Part shown: piece after piece, positions 34,916 to 44,261 of the stretch
How positions within the stretch are numbered: position 1 is the first letter of the stretch
Layout: every line of letters starts with the position of its first letter
Source: CAXXOK01 sp964584315
GTDB lineage: Bacteria > Bacillota > Clostridia > Christensenellales > Aristaeellaceae
DNA length: 64,000 nt
NCBI GenBank assembly: GCA_964584315.1
Contig: CAZOZO010000013.1
Span: forward strand, 6,295-70,294
Reading direction: 5' to 3'
Notes under the pieces: model-generated
Databases searched by the model: none
Seen by the model: only the letters and a program-made list of their open reading frames with translations
What the model was told of the DNA's origin: nothing
Position numbers and translations under genes: made by a program

Positions 34916-35707
34916 ATGTCACCGATCCTCATGGCACTGATGGGTACCATGTTCACCTTTGGCGGAACGGCGCTGGGCGCGTCGATGGTGTTCTTTTTCC
35001 GCGGCGAGATCAAGCCCTCATTGCAACGCGTATTTTTGGGCTCGGCAGCGGGCATCATGATCGCGGCGGCAGTATGGTCGCTGTTGATCCCCGCGGTGGA
35101 TATGGCCGAGGCGGCGGGCGCGGCCATCCCGTGGCTGCCCGCGGCGGGCGGGTTCGTGATCGGCACGGCGTTCCTGCTGCTGCTGGACAGGCTGCTGCCG
35201 CACATGCACGCCAACACCGGCGAGGTGGAAGGGATACACAGCGCTTTCAAGAAAACGACCATGCTTGTGCTGGCCGTAACGCTGCACAACATTCCCGAAG
35301 GGCTCGCGGTGGGCCTCGCATTCGGGTTCGTGGGCACAGGCCCCAGCAGCGTATCGCTGTCAGCCGCCATCGCGCTGGCGCTGGGTATGGCGCTGCAAAA
35401 TTTCCCCGAGGGCGCAGCCATATCGCTGCCGCTCAAAAACACGGGCATGAAAAATGGCCGTGCGTTCGTCTACGGCGCGCTCAGCGGCATCGTGGAGCCA
35501 ATCTTCGGCGTGCTGGGCGTGCTGGTGGCAGGTACGATGGTCAGCCTGATGCCGTGGATGCTTGGGTTTGCCGCGGGCGCAATGATCTACGTGGTCGTGG
35601 AGGAGCTGATCCCCGAGGCGAACTTGGGCCAGCACAGCCATTACGGCACGCTGAGCGTGATGGGCGGCTTCCTGCTGATGATGATCCTGGATATCGCACT
35701 GAGCTGA
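34916..35707 (+). CDS. ZIP family divalent metal transporter
   Basis: A 263-residue membrane protein with eight predicted helices. The ZIP metal-binding motifs are visible: HNIPEGLAVGLAFG in helix IV and NFPEGAAISLPL in helix V, with a short histidine-bearing loop (LPHMHANTGEVEG) before them. It imports zinc or a similar divalent cation. The ATG has GGGAGGG upstream. The gene is divergent from yitT, with a 140-base AT-rich gap, and is followed by a strong terminator. Confidence 0.9.
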   Translation: MSPILMALMGTMFTFGGTALGASMVFFFRGEIKPSLQRVFLGSAAGIMIAAAVWSLLIPAVDMAEAAGAAIPWLPAAGGFVIGTAFLLLLDRLLPHMHANTGEVEGIHSAFKKTTMLVLAVTLHNIPEGLAVGLAFGFVGTGPSSVSLSAAIALALGMALQNFPEGAAISLPLKNTGMKNGRAFVYGALSGIVEPIFGVLGVLVAGTMVSLMPWMLGFAAGAMIYVVVEELIPEANLGQHSHYGTLSVMGGFLLMMILDIALS

Positions 35708-35720
35708 GCGAATGGATAGA

Positions 35721-35764
35721 AAAGCAGCGCATCCGGCCGTATGGCGGTTTGGATGCGCTGCTTT
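35721..35764. terminator. terminator of the ZIP transporter gene
   Basis: A perfect 14-bp stem (35721-35734 with 35751-35764) lying between convergent genes, 13 bases after the transporter stop codon. Confidence 0.85.
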
Positions 35765-35814
35765 CTGCTGCTGTCGGTTGATGGATGCCGCAAGCGGGAG
35801 CGTGGCGGCAACCT

Positions 35815-36651
35815 TCAGCGCAGCTTGCCCTGTTTGAACAGGTCGATCAATGAATAGGCGATGCTGATGACACCCGCATGCTCCGGCAGCTCATCCGCGC
35901 GGTACCAGCCCGCCTCGGCCAGTTCGCTGGTTTGCAGGGTGATGTCCGGCGGGCCTGCGAGCCGCGCATGGAAGCCGATCATCATGCTTTGGGACAGGGC
36001 CCACGGCTGGCTGGCGATGTAGCGGATGTCGGTCACTGAAAGGCCAACCTCCTCGCGTACCTCGCGGGCGACGGTTTGCTCGAGCGATTCGCCCACCTCC
36101 ACATAACCGGCGATGACCGAGTAATGCCGAAAGGCGCCATGCGCGTTGCGCGCCAGCAGCAGTCGGTCGCCATCGGTCACGGCAACGATCACTGCGGGTG
36201 AGATGGTGGGGTACTGGATCTGCCCGCACTGTGGGCATACCAGTGCGCGCTCCTCGGTCGCGGGCATGGGCTTGCCGCCGCACACACCGCAGAAGCGGTG
36301 TTTCATGTACCATGCCGAGAGATGGTATGCGGTGATCAGCAGGAAGCAATCCTCCTGCGGGATAAGCGAGCGAAACACACGCACGGAATCAAATACGAGC
36401 CCCTCCGGCGGTGTGAACACATCGGGCAGGTTCAGGATGAACACGCGACGCGCACCCTGCCTGAAAGCATGGATGGGGGTCTGGTCAAGCAGCGCGAGCT
36501 GGATCTCGCACCACAACGGCAGGCGGGACGCGGCACCCTCGGTACGCAGCAGCACCTGCTCGCCGTAAAAGCACAGCACCGTATCAAGCGGCCCGCAAGG
36601 GGCGGGGTCGTAGGCGAGGGAGAACAGTTCGGGGTTTTCGTTGAGCAGCAT
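35815..36651 (-). CDS. nudC: NAD+ diphosphatase NudC
   Basis: A 278-residue Nudix hydrolase. A zinc ribbon (CGVCGG and CPQCG) separates an N-terminal domain from the Nudix domain with GYVEVGESLEQTVAREVREE, and the NudC-specific motif SQPWALSQSMM follows the Nudix box. NudC cleaves NADH to NMNH and AMP and removes NAD caps from RNA. The ATG at 36651 is preceded by GAGG at six bases; a longer frame upstream has no start signal. Confidence 0.92.
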   Translation of the reverse strand: MLLNENPELFSLAYDPAPCGPLDTVLCFYGEQVLLRTEGAASRLPLWCEIQLALLDQTPIHAFRQGARRVFILNLPDVFTPPEGLVFDSVRVFRSLIPQEDCFLLITAYHLSAWYMKHRFCGVCGGKPMPATEERALVCPQCGQIQYPTISPAVIVAVTDGDRLLLARNAHGAFRHYSVIAGYVEVGESLEQTVAREVREEVGLSVTDIRYIASQPWALSQSMMIGFHARLAGPPDITLQTSELAEAGWYRADELPEHAGVISIAYSLIDLFKQGKLR

Positions 36652-37126
36652 GAGGCACCTCGCATCGTCAGTTTGCCCATCCATCATAGCGCGTGGCGGG
36701 CAAATGTCAAGGCAAAATGCGTTTGGCGTGCGCATTGGCTACCCCGCGCCAGTGAGGCGTTTGTTGCCAAATAAAACATGGCAGGCATCGTGCAAATCGG
36801 ACACGATGCTTGCCATGCCTTTATCAGCAATTGCATACGTAATGTTTTTGTAGTGCAGCCGGTTTCTGAGCCGTGATCGTTCCGATGGATTGACCAACAC
36901 CAGCGTGATCGTCCATCCGTCTTAAAAGGCATGCATACGCTTCCGTTCCTGTCACGAGCCGATGTTTGATCGATAAATGCCGCCGCTTTATTCTCTGCCA
37001 GTCAAGATACAAACCCGTGGCTAAGCCCGCAACTTTCGATTTGTTTGAGCACGGACGACGGATTCCCTGTCGGATTCGATTGCCACGGTTCCGCTTCAAA
37101 CGTGAACGGCCCTATCTCCCCTACCC
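36652..37126. other. intergenic region with a terminator
   Basis: This gap of 475 bases contains the hairpin at 36777. A 91-codon minus-strand frame at 36824-37099 begins with TTG without a ribosome binding site and has neutral third-position composition, so I do not call it a gene. No other feature is visible. Confidence 0.5.
36777..36817 (-). terminator. terminator of the arabinoside operon
   Basis: A 16-bp stem with one wobble pair (36777-36792 with 36802-36817). On the minus strand it is followed by TTTTATTT, about 310 bases after the GH127 stop codon. Confidence 0.75.
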
Positions 37127-39040
37127 TTACCCCAACTTCCGCATCCATACGCGCATCTCGCCGCGTCCGCGGTGGTTCCAGCAGTAGTAGGGCACGGCGG
37201 TCAGCGTGCAGGGTTCGGCGGCGGGCGGCTGCGTGGTATACAGCGCATCTGCAGTGCTGTGCTCGCGCAGGCCCGCAAGGCGATATGCGCCTGTGGCCGC
37301 GTCAACGCGATTCTCGCATGGCATGGGTGTTTGCGTGGCATCCACAATCAGGGCGGCAAGGTTTTCGCCGTTGTCCGCCTGTTCAAAACAGTATACCATC
37401 GGCCCTTTGACGAGCGCCACTTTGCCCGCATCGGCGGATACGCGCACATCCGCGTACAGGAAGCGGGGGCGCACATCCAGCACAAGGGTCAGCTCGGTTT
37501 CGCCCTGCGGGAGGGCAAGGCGCACATAACCGCGCTCTACTGCGGGAGACTGGGCGGCGCCGCTCACGGTGAGCGACAAAAGGGGGGCGTTTGCCGGTAT
37601 CCGCAGGTACAGCGTGAGCGGCTCGGCGGCTTGCACACGGATGTAAATATCCCCCGCCTCAGGGTAGCGGGTGTCGATGGTCAGGCGGCCCTGCGCGCCT
37701 AAATCGGCCTCGCAGGAGAGGTAGAGGTTCACCAGCAGCTCCCCCTCGCCTTTGCTGAACAGGTATTGCCCCAACGACCCCAGCGTGCGTGCGATGTTGG
37801 TGGGGCAGCAAGCCACGTCGAACCACTGCTGCCGCTCCGGCTTGACATGCGCAAGGCTGGTGCTCTCGTCGCAAAACGCAGGCGTCACCTCCAGCGGGTT
37901 CACATAGAAAAAGCGGTTGCCTTCGCGGTTCACGCCCGCCAGCACTGTGTTGTACAGTGCCCGCTCCATCACATCAGCATAGGCTGCGTCACGTTCCATC
38001 CTGCACATGCGCAGGCTGAAAAGCGCAAGCCCGATGGAGGCGCAGGTCTCGCAATAACAGGTATCGTTGGGCAGATCGAAGCTGGCGCTGAAGCGCTCGC
38101 CATACTCCGCGCTGCCCACGCCGCCCGTCAGGTACAGCTTTTCCCGCGCGATGTTCTGAAAAATGCTGCGGCAGGCGCTTCGCAGCGCCTCATCGCCTAT
38201 TTCCTCAGCGATATCGGCTATGGCGCAGTACAGGTAGGTGGCGCGCACGGCATGGCCTTCCGCGGTGGTCTGCTCGACGGGGGGCATGTGCGTCTGCGCA
38301 TATTTGGGGTCCGCCATCAGTTCGCTGTCGAAATGCGTTTTGCCCCCGCGACGGGCCAGCTCCTCCGCGAAATAGCGGGGCTTTTGCCCGCGTTGGGCGA
38401 TGAAGTATTCAGCAAGCTTCAAGTAGCGCGTTTCGCCCGTAGCGCGGTACAGCTTGACCAGCGCCAACTCCAGCTCCTCATGTCCGGGGTAGCCCTTGAG
38501 CTGCCCCTCTCCCGGCCCGAACACGCGATCGATCAGGTCGGCATTGCGGCACATGATCTCCAGAAAGCGGCGCTTGCCCGTCGCCTCGCAGTAGGCGACC
38601 GCCGCCTCGATAAAGTGCCCCGCACAGTACAACTCGTGCCCCTCGGTCAGGTTGGTCCAGCGGCCGTCCGGTTCGGTCAGCGTATAGTAGGTGTTCAGGT
38701 ACCCGTCCTCACCCTGCGCCTTGGCCAGCAGCTCGATGCATTCGTCCGCGCGCGCCTCCAGCGCTGCGTCCGGCCGCGTTTGTAGGCTGTAGGCCACAGC
38801 TTCCAGCCACTTGGCCAGATCGGAATCCTGAAAGATCATGCCATAGCGCTCACCCGTCTCCAGCCCCGCCGCGATCCGGAAGTTTCGTAGGCAGCCGCTG
38901 GGTACGTCCGCACCGCCCATGTCGTTCAGGATGCTCCACTGATAGGGAATCAGTACCGTGTGGAGCCTTTCGATATAGTGGCCAAACAGCGGGTCTCGTA
39001 TCGTGATGGCGCTCAGGGGAAGGGAGGTCAGGCGTTTCAT
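37127..39040 (-). CDS. GH127 beta-L-arabinofuranosidase
   Basis: A 637-residue intracellular glycoside hydrolase of family 127 (DUF1680). The catalytic zinc-thiolate site known from Bifidobacterium HypBA1 is conserved: Glu331 and Cys333 in TCYCETCASIGL, and Cys411-Cys412 in DVACCPTN. It releases L-arabinofuranose from beta-linked oligosaccharides such as those of plant hydroxyproline-rich glycoproteins. There is no signal peptide, so the substrate must be imported, which fits the ABC transporter genes immediately upstream. It is the last gene of that operon. Confidence 0.93.
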   Translation of the reverse strand: MKRLTSLPLSAITIRDPLFGHYIERLHTVLIPYQWSILNDMGGADVPSGCLRNFRIAAGLETGERYGMIFQDSDLAKWLEAVAYSLQTRPDAALEARADECIELLAKAQGEDGYLNTYYTLTEPDGRWTNLTEGHELYCAGHFIEAAVAYCEATGKRRFLEIMCRNADLIDRVFGPGEGQLKGYPGHEELELALVKLYRATGETRYLKLAEYFIAQRGQKPRYFAEELARRGGKTHFDSELMADPKYAQTHMPPVEQTTAEGHAVRATYLYCAIADIAEEIGDEALRSACRSIFQNIAREKLYLTGGVGSAEYGERFSASFDLPNDTCYCETCASIGLALFSLRMCRMERDAAYADVMERALYNTVLAGVNREGNRFFYVNPLEVTPAFCDESTSLAHVKPERQQWFDVACCPTNIARTLGSLGQYLFSKGEGELLVNLYLSCEADLGAQGRLTIDTRYPEAGDIYIRVQAAEPLTLYLRIPANAPLLSLTVSGAAQSPAVERGYVRLALPQGETELTLVLDVRPRFLYADVRVSADAGKVALVKGPMVYCFEQADNGENLAALIVDATQTPMPCENRVDAATGAYRLAGLREHSTADALYTTQPPAAEPCTLTAVPYYCWNHRGRGEMRVWMRKLG

Positions 39041-39096
39041 GCGTTACATCCTTTCTGGCGCGCTGGCCGCCAGCGCAGGGTGTGGGAGGGCTGCGC

Positions 39097-39972
39097 TCAG
39101 CCCTTCATGCCAGATGTTTTGATGCCCTGCACCAAAAACTTGGAGCCAAACAGGTACAAGAGCATCGGCGGCAGGATCATCAGCACCGAGGCGGACATCA
39201 GCGTGTGCCAGGTGGTGGTGAACGGGTTGTCGCCAAAGTGCGCGTAGTGGCTCATCATGGCGACGGTCAGGGGCCGCCAGGTATCACGGTTCAGGTAGAT
39301 GATGGGCTGGGTAAGCTCATTCCACCAGAACACGGAGGACAGCACGCCAATGGTTGCAAACGTGGGCTTGGACAGCGGCACCAGAATGCGGAAGAACGTG
39401 CCCGCACGGCTGCAGCCGTCGATGCTCGCCGCCTCGTCCAACTCCTTGGGGATGCTGCGGAAAAACTGGCGGAACAGAAACACATTGTACGGGTATGCGA
39501 AGAAGGCCGGAACGATCATCGGGCGGAGCGAATCCAGCCACCCGAACCAGCCGAACATGATGTACTGCGGAATGATCAGCGAGATATTGGGCACCAGCAT
39601 GGTCGCGATAATCAGCGTAAAAAACAGCGACTTGCCAGGGAACTCCATGCGCGCCAGCGGGTAGGCCACCAGCGACGAGGAGAGCAGCGTGCCAACGGTG
39701 GTGCCCACGATCAGCAGCAGCGTATTGCGCAGGTAGCGGTAGAACGCCTCCTCCGTCAGGATGCGCTCAAAGTTGCTCCACTGCGGATCACGCGGCAGGA
39801 TCGTCGGCGGAAACTGACCCACTTCCACCAGGCTTTTGAGCGAGCTGGACAATATCCAGATGATGGGGAAAAACATGATCAGCGCCACGATGATCTTGAC
39901 GGTCGTGATCAGCACACTGTTCAGGCGCTTGCGCCCGATGCCGCTGCGGCGGGCCGGTAAAGCTGTATGCAC
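39097..39972 (-). CDS. CUT1 sugar ABC transporter permease (MalG type)
   Basis: A 291-residue permease with six helices and the EAA loop DEAASIDGCSRAGTFFRI. The start is GTG at 39972, eight bases after AAGGAGG and 13 bases after the stop codon of the partner permease; longer frames would overlap that gene. It works with the MalF-type permease and the binding protein encoded at 41151 to import arabinose-containing oligosaccharides, as suggested by the adjacent GH127 gene. Confidence 0.88.
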   Translation of the reverse strand: MHTALPARRSGIGRKRLNSVLITTVKIIVALIMFFPIIWILSSSLKSLVEVGQFPPTILPRDPQWSNFERILTEEAFYRYLRNTLLLIVGTTVGTLLSSSLVAYPLARMEFPGKSLFFTLIIATMLVPNISLIIPQYIMFGWFGWLDSLRPMIVPAFFAYPYNVFLFRQFFRSIPKELDEAASIDGCSRAGTFFRILVPLSKPTFATIGVLSSVFWWNELTQPIIYLNRDTWRPLTVAMMSHYAHFGDNPFTTTWHTLMSASVLMILPPMLLYLFGSKFLVQGIKTSGMKG

Positions 39973-39985
39973 GGTCTTCCCCTCC

Positions 39986-40903
39986 TTACACTTCATAGTA
40001 GACATGGCGCTTGGAAAGTGAGAACAGCAGCGCGGCAAAGAGGCACGCGATCAGGAACAGGATGACCGACAGCGCGGCCCCGTAGCCCACCTTGTAGTTG
40101 AGGAAGGCCTCCTTGTAGATGGACAGGCTCAGCACGTTGGTCATGCCGTTGGGGTCGCCGCCCGTCAGGGGGTAGAGCAGCGCGAAGCTGCCGTTCAGGG
40201 CGCTGATGCTGCCCATCACGGCGTTGAAGAGGATCACGGGCGAGATGATGGGCAGCGTGACGCTGACGAACTTGCGCATGGGGCTGGCACCGTCGATATC
40301 GCATGCCTCGTACAGCTCCTGCGGCACATCCTTGAGCCCGGAGTGGAAGATGAGCATCATCTGCCCGGTGTTGTAGGTGAACAGAGTCACAAAAAACACG
40401 GCCATATAGACCATGCGCTCTTCCATCAGCCAGTTGATGGCCACGCGCTGGCCGCTGACCAGCGACAGCAGGTAGTTGAGCACGCCTGCGTCGTTACCCA
40501 GGATCATGCGGAACACGAACGCCAGCGCCACCGTGGGGATCACTGCGGGGATGAAGTAGAAAAACTGGAACGCGGCGTTGCCTTTTTGCCCGCGGTTCAG
40601 AAGCATCGCGAGGGCCAGCGCCCAGAGGGTGGTCACGATCATCATCACGATGGTGAAAAAGAGCGTCACTTTCAGCGAGTTGAGAAAGGTGGGGCTCTGG
40701 AACATGTTGATGTAGTTTTTGAAACCGATGTACTTGGACAAGCCGGTCAGCTTGCGGTTGGTAAGGCTGATCACGAACATGAACACGATGGGAAAGGCGG
40801 AAAAGCTCAGAAACCCAATGAACCACGGGCTCATGAACGCATAGGCCGTAAGGGTGTTGCGGCGCTTCCGCTGCTTTGGGGTAAGCGGTTTATTGCCTGC
40901 CAT
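39986..40903 (-). CDS. CUT1 sugar ABC transporter permease (MalF type)
   Basis: A 305-residue permease with six helices and the EAA loop YEACDIDGASPMRKFVSVTLP. The N terminus is a short basic segment (NKPLTPKQRKRRNTL). It lies 247 bases after the binding-protein gene, separated by hairpins. It forms the heterodimeric channel with the gene at 39097. Confidence 0.9.
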   Translation of the reverse strand: MAGNKPLTPKQRKRRNTLTAYAFMSPWFIGFLSFSAFPIVFMFVISLTNRKLTGLSKYIGFKNYINMFQSPTFLNSLKVTLFFTIVMMIVTTLWALALAMLLNRGQKGNAAFQFFYFIPAVIPTVALAFVFRMILGNDAGVLNYLLSLVSGQRVAINWLMEERMVYMAVFFVTLFTYNTGQMMLIFHSGLKDVPQELYEACDIDGASPMRKFVSVTLPIISPVILFNAVMGSISALNGSFALLYPLTGGDPNGMTNVLSLSIYKEAFLNYKVGYGAALSVILFLIACLFAALLFSLSKRHVYYEV

Positions 40904-41096
40904 AAGGGGCCTCCTTCCGGAAAACCGGCGCTGGGTAAGGGTAGGGCCTCAAGGGTTTGTGCCCGTGGCATGGCGCGCGGCCCGCGTGCCACAGGCCATG
41001 GCGAACGTAAGGAAGGGCTGCCGCCCGCCGAAGTGCGCGACAGCCCTGTGGTGTGAACACAGCGCCATGCCCGACGCCCCGCATTTGCGCGGGTCA

Positions 41097-41124
41097 GGCC
41101 GCGGCAGCATAAACCGCCGCGGCC
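41097..41124. terminator. intra-operon hairpin after the binding-protein gene
   Basis: A nine-base GC-only stem (41097-41105 with 41116-41124), 26 bases beyond the binding-protein stop codon. As in the operon at 8.9 kb, it probably raises the level of the binding-protein mRNA over the permease mRNA. Confidence 0.55.
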
Positions 41125-41150
41125 ACCCATGCGATCCCTTGGGCCTGTGC

Positions 41151-42377
41151 TCAGTAACCGATGGTCTCGGCGGCGTACTGCGAGGACTGCGCCACCGCAT
41201 CCTCCGGCGTGAGCTGGCCAAGCAGCGCAGACTGGAAGAGGTTCACGGCATTGCTGGTTACGCCGGAAGGCAGGCAGGTGTAGCCGAACACGCCGCATGC
41301 CAGCGACTTGGTGATGGCGTCCCAGTTGGTGATGGTCTTGGCGCTTTCCACTTTCCAGGCGCCCTCACCGGCGATGGTCAGCAGCGCGGAGGGGTTGCCG
41401 CTGGCTTTGCTGTTGATGGTCTGGCCCTGCTCGCCCATCAGCCATTCGACTACTTTCCAGGCGGCCTCGGGGTTCTTGCAGGAGGAGGCGATGGTATAGA
41501 AGCCGGTATGCAGGGTGTTGTACTGGATCGCATCCACAGGCAGGGCGGCGATATCCCAGTTGAAGGCGAGGTTGCCGCCATACACGCCGATCTGCCAGCT
41601 GCCCTGCCAGCTCATCGCGGCCATGCCGGAGGAGAACAGGTCGGCCGTATCGGAGGAGGGCTTGGGCATGATGCCCTCGTCAACCATGGCTTTGCAGTCG
41701 GTCACAAACTTGGTGGCGCCCGCGCCGATCACAAGCTCGCCGGTGGCGGGGTCAAACACCTTGTCACCCGCGGCGCCTACGCCCGCCCACCAGGTCTGCA
41801 GGTTGGGCAGGGTGCAGCCGTACACGGCGGTGCTGCCGTCGGCGTTCTTCTGGGTCAGGGCCTTGGCAGCCGCCTGATAGTCCGCATAGCTCCAATCGTT
41901 GGTGGGGTAGGCAACGCCGGCAGCGTCGAACATATCCTTGTTGTAGTACAGGATCTCGGTGGCCGCGCACCACGGCAGGCCATACGTGGCACCAAGGCCC
42001 GCGGAGAGGTTGGCAACGGCGCCGATGAAGTCGCCGGTGTTGATGGTAGACTTGGCGAGGTAATCATCCAGGGGGAGGATGCCGCCCGCGGCGACGAAGT
42101 TGGCCAGGTCGCACTCCCAAACCACCATGATGTCCGCATCGCTCTTGGCGGCGACCATCTGGTTGAGCTTGGAGGAATACTCCGTCTCGGGGATCACGGT
42201 CACGTCGACCTTGATGCCCGTGGCCTGCTCGCACTGGTAGTACATGTTCAGCTCGGGGTTCTCGTTGGGCTCGTTCCACACGGTCAGGGTCACGGTGGGG
42301 GTCGCTTCCGCCATGGCGGGTGCCAGGCTCACGAGCATCAGCGCGCAAAGCAGCAGGGAGACCAGTTTACGGGTCAT
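41151..42377 (-). CDS. extracellular sugar-binding protein (family 1)
   Basis: A 408-residue binding protein of the arabinoside transporter. The signal peptide of about 25 residues ends LAPAMAEA, followed by TPTVTLTVWNEPNENPELN. A cysteine at position 11 lies inside the hydrophobic core and does not form a lipobox. The ATG at 42377 has GGAGGTG upstream; a longer frame to 42452 has no signal. It is the first gene of the operon binding protein-permease-permease-GH127, behind a very strong promoter. Confidence 0.9.
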   Translation of the reverse strand: MTRKLVSLLLCALMLVSLAPAMAEATPTVTLTVWNEPNENPELNMYYQCEQATGIKVDVTVIPETEYSSKLNQMVAAKSDADIMVVWECDLANFVAAGGILPLDDYLAKSTINTGDFIGAVANLSAGLGATYGLPWCAATEILYYNKDMFDAAGVAYPTNDWSYADYQAAAKALTQKNADGSTAVYGCTLPNLQTWWAGVGAAGDKVFDPATGELVIGAGATKFVTDCKAMVDEGIMPKPSSDTADLFSSGMAAMSWQGSWQIGVYGGNLAFNWDIAALPVDAIQYNTLHTGFYTIASSCKNPEAAWKVVEWLMGEQGQTINSKASGNPSALLTIAGEGAWKVESAKTITNWDAITKSLACGVFGYTCLPSGVTSNAVNLFQSALLGQLTPEDAVAQSSQYAAETIGY

Positions 42378-42493
42378 AGGAACACCTCCAAAGATATTAA
42401 TCGAGCGCAGCGTTGTGCGCTTCAATCCAAGGGGGGCATGCGATCCCATCAATCGGAATCATAAATGCGTTCGCGGTCGTGTTTTATGGTTCT

Positions 42494-42521
42494 ATTATAT
42501 GCAGTTTGGACAACTTGTCAA
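42494..42521 (-). promoter_or_regulatory. promoter and operator of the GH127 transporter operon
   Basis: On the minus strand TTGACA (42516-42521) and TATAAT (42494-42499) are 16 bases apart, about 115 bases before the binding-protein ATG. The near-palindrome TTGGACAACTTGTCAA (42506-42521) overlaps the -35 region and is a good candidate operator, possibly for the ArsR-like regulator encoded just upstream. Confidence 0.8.
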
Positions 42522-42976
42522 TAACCCCCTCAAAAAAAGTATAAAGTGCCTTTTCGGCGTTTTGTACGTACTTTTTTCGTGAGCGCCACGATGCCGAATC
42601 GCCTGCAAACAGCCATCCCAGGCAGGCACGTTCCTCCGCCAGACATCAAAAAGCAGAGGCGATGCCAAAATGAAATAATCATCTTCCCTTGTCACGCGAT
42701 GCCTACATGGTGTGCCGATCGATGCGTGGCGGAAGGGTGCTCATCCACGGCGGCACATGAACCCAACATCGGCGCATCCTCAATATGATATTATTTTTGT
42801 CCGTACAACAAAGAACACGGCAACCGTCGCCGCCGCGATGGTTGCCGTGTTGCTCGCGTTGATGCGCTTATGCAAAATAATTCGCGTGCCATTTGCCAAC
42901 GTGCGGGTGGGCGCGACGTTACAACTCACTCCCCCACAATGAACCATATCCGCATTGTCCCGCTGGTTTTACCGTT
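42522..42976. other. intergenic region between operon and regulator
   Basis: Apart from the hairpin at 42815-42850 I see no gene or RNA here. A short T/A-rich stretch lies just upstream of the operon promoter. Confidence 0.5.
42815..42850. terminator. terminator of the ArsR-like regulator
   Basis: An 11-bp perfect stem (42815-42825 with 42840-42850). On the minus strand it is followed by a T-rich tail about 130 bases after the regulator stop codon. Confidence 0.65.
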
Positions 42977-43945
42977 TCAATCCGCGATGAAGAACTTGAC
43001 CAGCAGGCCGTGGTTATAGCGGCCGAAGTCGCGCCCGAACAGCATGATACCGTTCATATGCTCCGGGTCGGGTTTGATGCCGAGGCGCAGGGTAAAGTAA
43101 CGCTCCTGCCGGCCTAAAAGCTGGGTGCAGATCAGGTCGCTGGTCTTGCGCTTGTTGATGAAACAGCCGCCCTCGTTGAGCGACAGGTGCAGCTGCTCCC
43201 CGTAATACGGGAGCGTGCGCCACCACGTGGGGGTAAAGTATGCCTCCTCGCGCGCGCGGCCGATGCCCACCGTTTGGGTGCCGATCTCGGTGCCGTTCAC
43301 CCAAAAGGTGATATCCGTCATATCCTCGGTGATGCGGTCTGCGTTGATGCCCGGCGGCAGGCACAGTGCCCTGTGTGTCTTGACCATGTGGTGTGCGGCG
43401 GCCTCCAGCACGATCTTCACCTTGGTGATATGCTTGCCGATGAACAGCGGGTCCAGCGGGATGTGGTATTCAAGGTACCCAAACGCCGTCCAGACCAGCG
43501 CAGCCTCTACGCGCTCCACCCGGTAAAATGTAGTGGGGTCGTCCCATTTATGGATGATGTGGTTGTGCGTGGCAAGCCCGCAGGGCGCCCATGCGTCAAA
43601 GCCGAAGTAGTTGCCCACGGGCACTTCGTTCTCGTAATAGGCCTCGTCGTCGGCATCGCTCTTTTGGGGGTCAAAATCGAACACCAGCCGGTCATATTCC
43701 TTATGGCAGATGCGCTGGTTGCCCGCAGAGCTGGGGCGGTACTGGCTGGTGATAAAACCGGCCTGCTCCAGCACATTGATATGCACCAGCGTCGCCGTTT
43801 TGGACAGCGCAAGGCGCGAGGCAATGGCCTGCACGTTCAGGTCGCCGTCCGACAGGAGGGAAAGGATTTTCAGGCGCACATCGCTGGAGAGAGCCTTGAC
43901 CACAGGCGCGACATGGCTGCCTTCGATGCTCATCTGCTTTGCCAT
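42977..43945 (-). CDS. ArsR-like regulator with large C-terminal ligand domain
   Basis: A 322-residue protein. The first 80 residues are an ArsR-type winged helix (PVVKALSSDVRLKILSLLS, VQAIASRLALSKTATLVHINVLEQAG). It lacks ArsR metal-binding cysteines in the recognition helix. The remaining 240 residues are rich in beta strands and aromatic residues (for example FWVNGTEIG), with a look of a jelly-roll carbohydrate-binding domain. Its place next to the GH127 transporter operon suggests it is the local sugar-responsive regulator. The ligand is unknown. The ATG at 43945 has only a weak ribosome binding site. Confidence 0.75.
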   Translation of the reverse strand: MAKQMSIEGSHVAPVVKALSSDVRLKILSLLSDGDLNVQAIASRLALSKTATLVHINVLEQAGFITSQYRPSSAGNQRICHKEYDRLVFDFDPQKSDADDEAYYENEVPVGNYFGFDAWAPCGLATHNHIIHKWDDPTTFYRVERVEAALVWTAFGYLEYHIPLDPLFIGKHITKVKIVLEAAAHHMVKTHRALCLPPGINADRITEDMTDITFWVNGTEIGTQTVGIGRAREEAYFTPTWWRTLPYYGEQLHLSLNEGGCFINKRKTSDLICTQLLGRQERYFTLRLGIKPDPEHMNGIMLFGRDFGRYNHGLLVKFFIAD

Positions 43946-43986
43946 CGTTCATACCGCCGTAATTCTCAGGATGGATGGGATACGTC

Positions 43987-44027
43987 ATTATAGCACCGCG
44001 CCGGTTGCCACGCAACCGGCGCGGTGC
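43987..44027 (-). promoter_or_regulatory. regulator promoter containing a 35-base palindrome
   Basis: On the minus strand TTGCGT (44010-44015) and TATAAT (43987-43992) are 17 bases apart. The whole spacer plus the -35 element lies in a perfect palindrome with 16-base GC-rich arms (43993-44008 and 44012-44027, loop of three). It may be an operator or an RNA terminator-like hairpin for transcription arriving from either side. Confidence 0.6.
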
Positions 44028-44176
44028 CTGCATCCGCATGTTTGGCGCAGGGCATCCGCAGTGCGTGCAGCAAACCAGCCATATGGAGCGCGCGGGCGCA
44101 AGGCCTCGTGCCCGCCACCAGCTCCGAAGCTTTGTATAATCCCGCGTCAAACAGAACCACGCCCTTGCGTTCATTA

Positions 44177-44205
44177 TTGACTTCCTATACAAACCGGCGT
44201 AAAGT
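44177..44205 (+). promoter_or_regulatory. possible promoter of the ABC-2 exporter operon
   Basis: TTGACT (44177-44182) and TAAAGT (44200-44205) are 17 bases apart, 56 bases before the ATPase start. The rest of the 43946-44261 gap holds only the palindrome described separately. Confidence 0.5.
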
Positions 44206-44261
44206 ACAAACTATACGATCGCTGTTTCCGCTAAGGTGAATGCAAAGGAGGGTGCCCTTTG

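Noticed and set aside
36824..37099. 91-codon minus-strand frame between the GH127 gene and its terminator
   Set aside because: The position is tempting, but it starts with TTG without a ribosome binding site and its third codon positions lack the GC bias of real genes here.
42977..43945. ArsR-like regulator as part of the arsenic system
   Set aside because: It has no CxC metal site, a large extra domain and lies 17 kb away beside an arabinoside operon.
43993..44027. GC-rich palindrome as a tRNA or other structured RNA gene
   Set aside because: It is a single simple hairpin with a three-base loop and has none of the arms of a tRNA.
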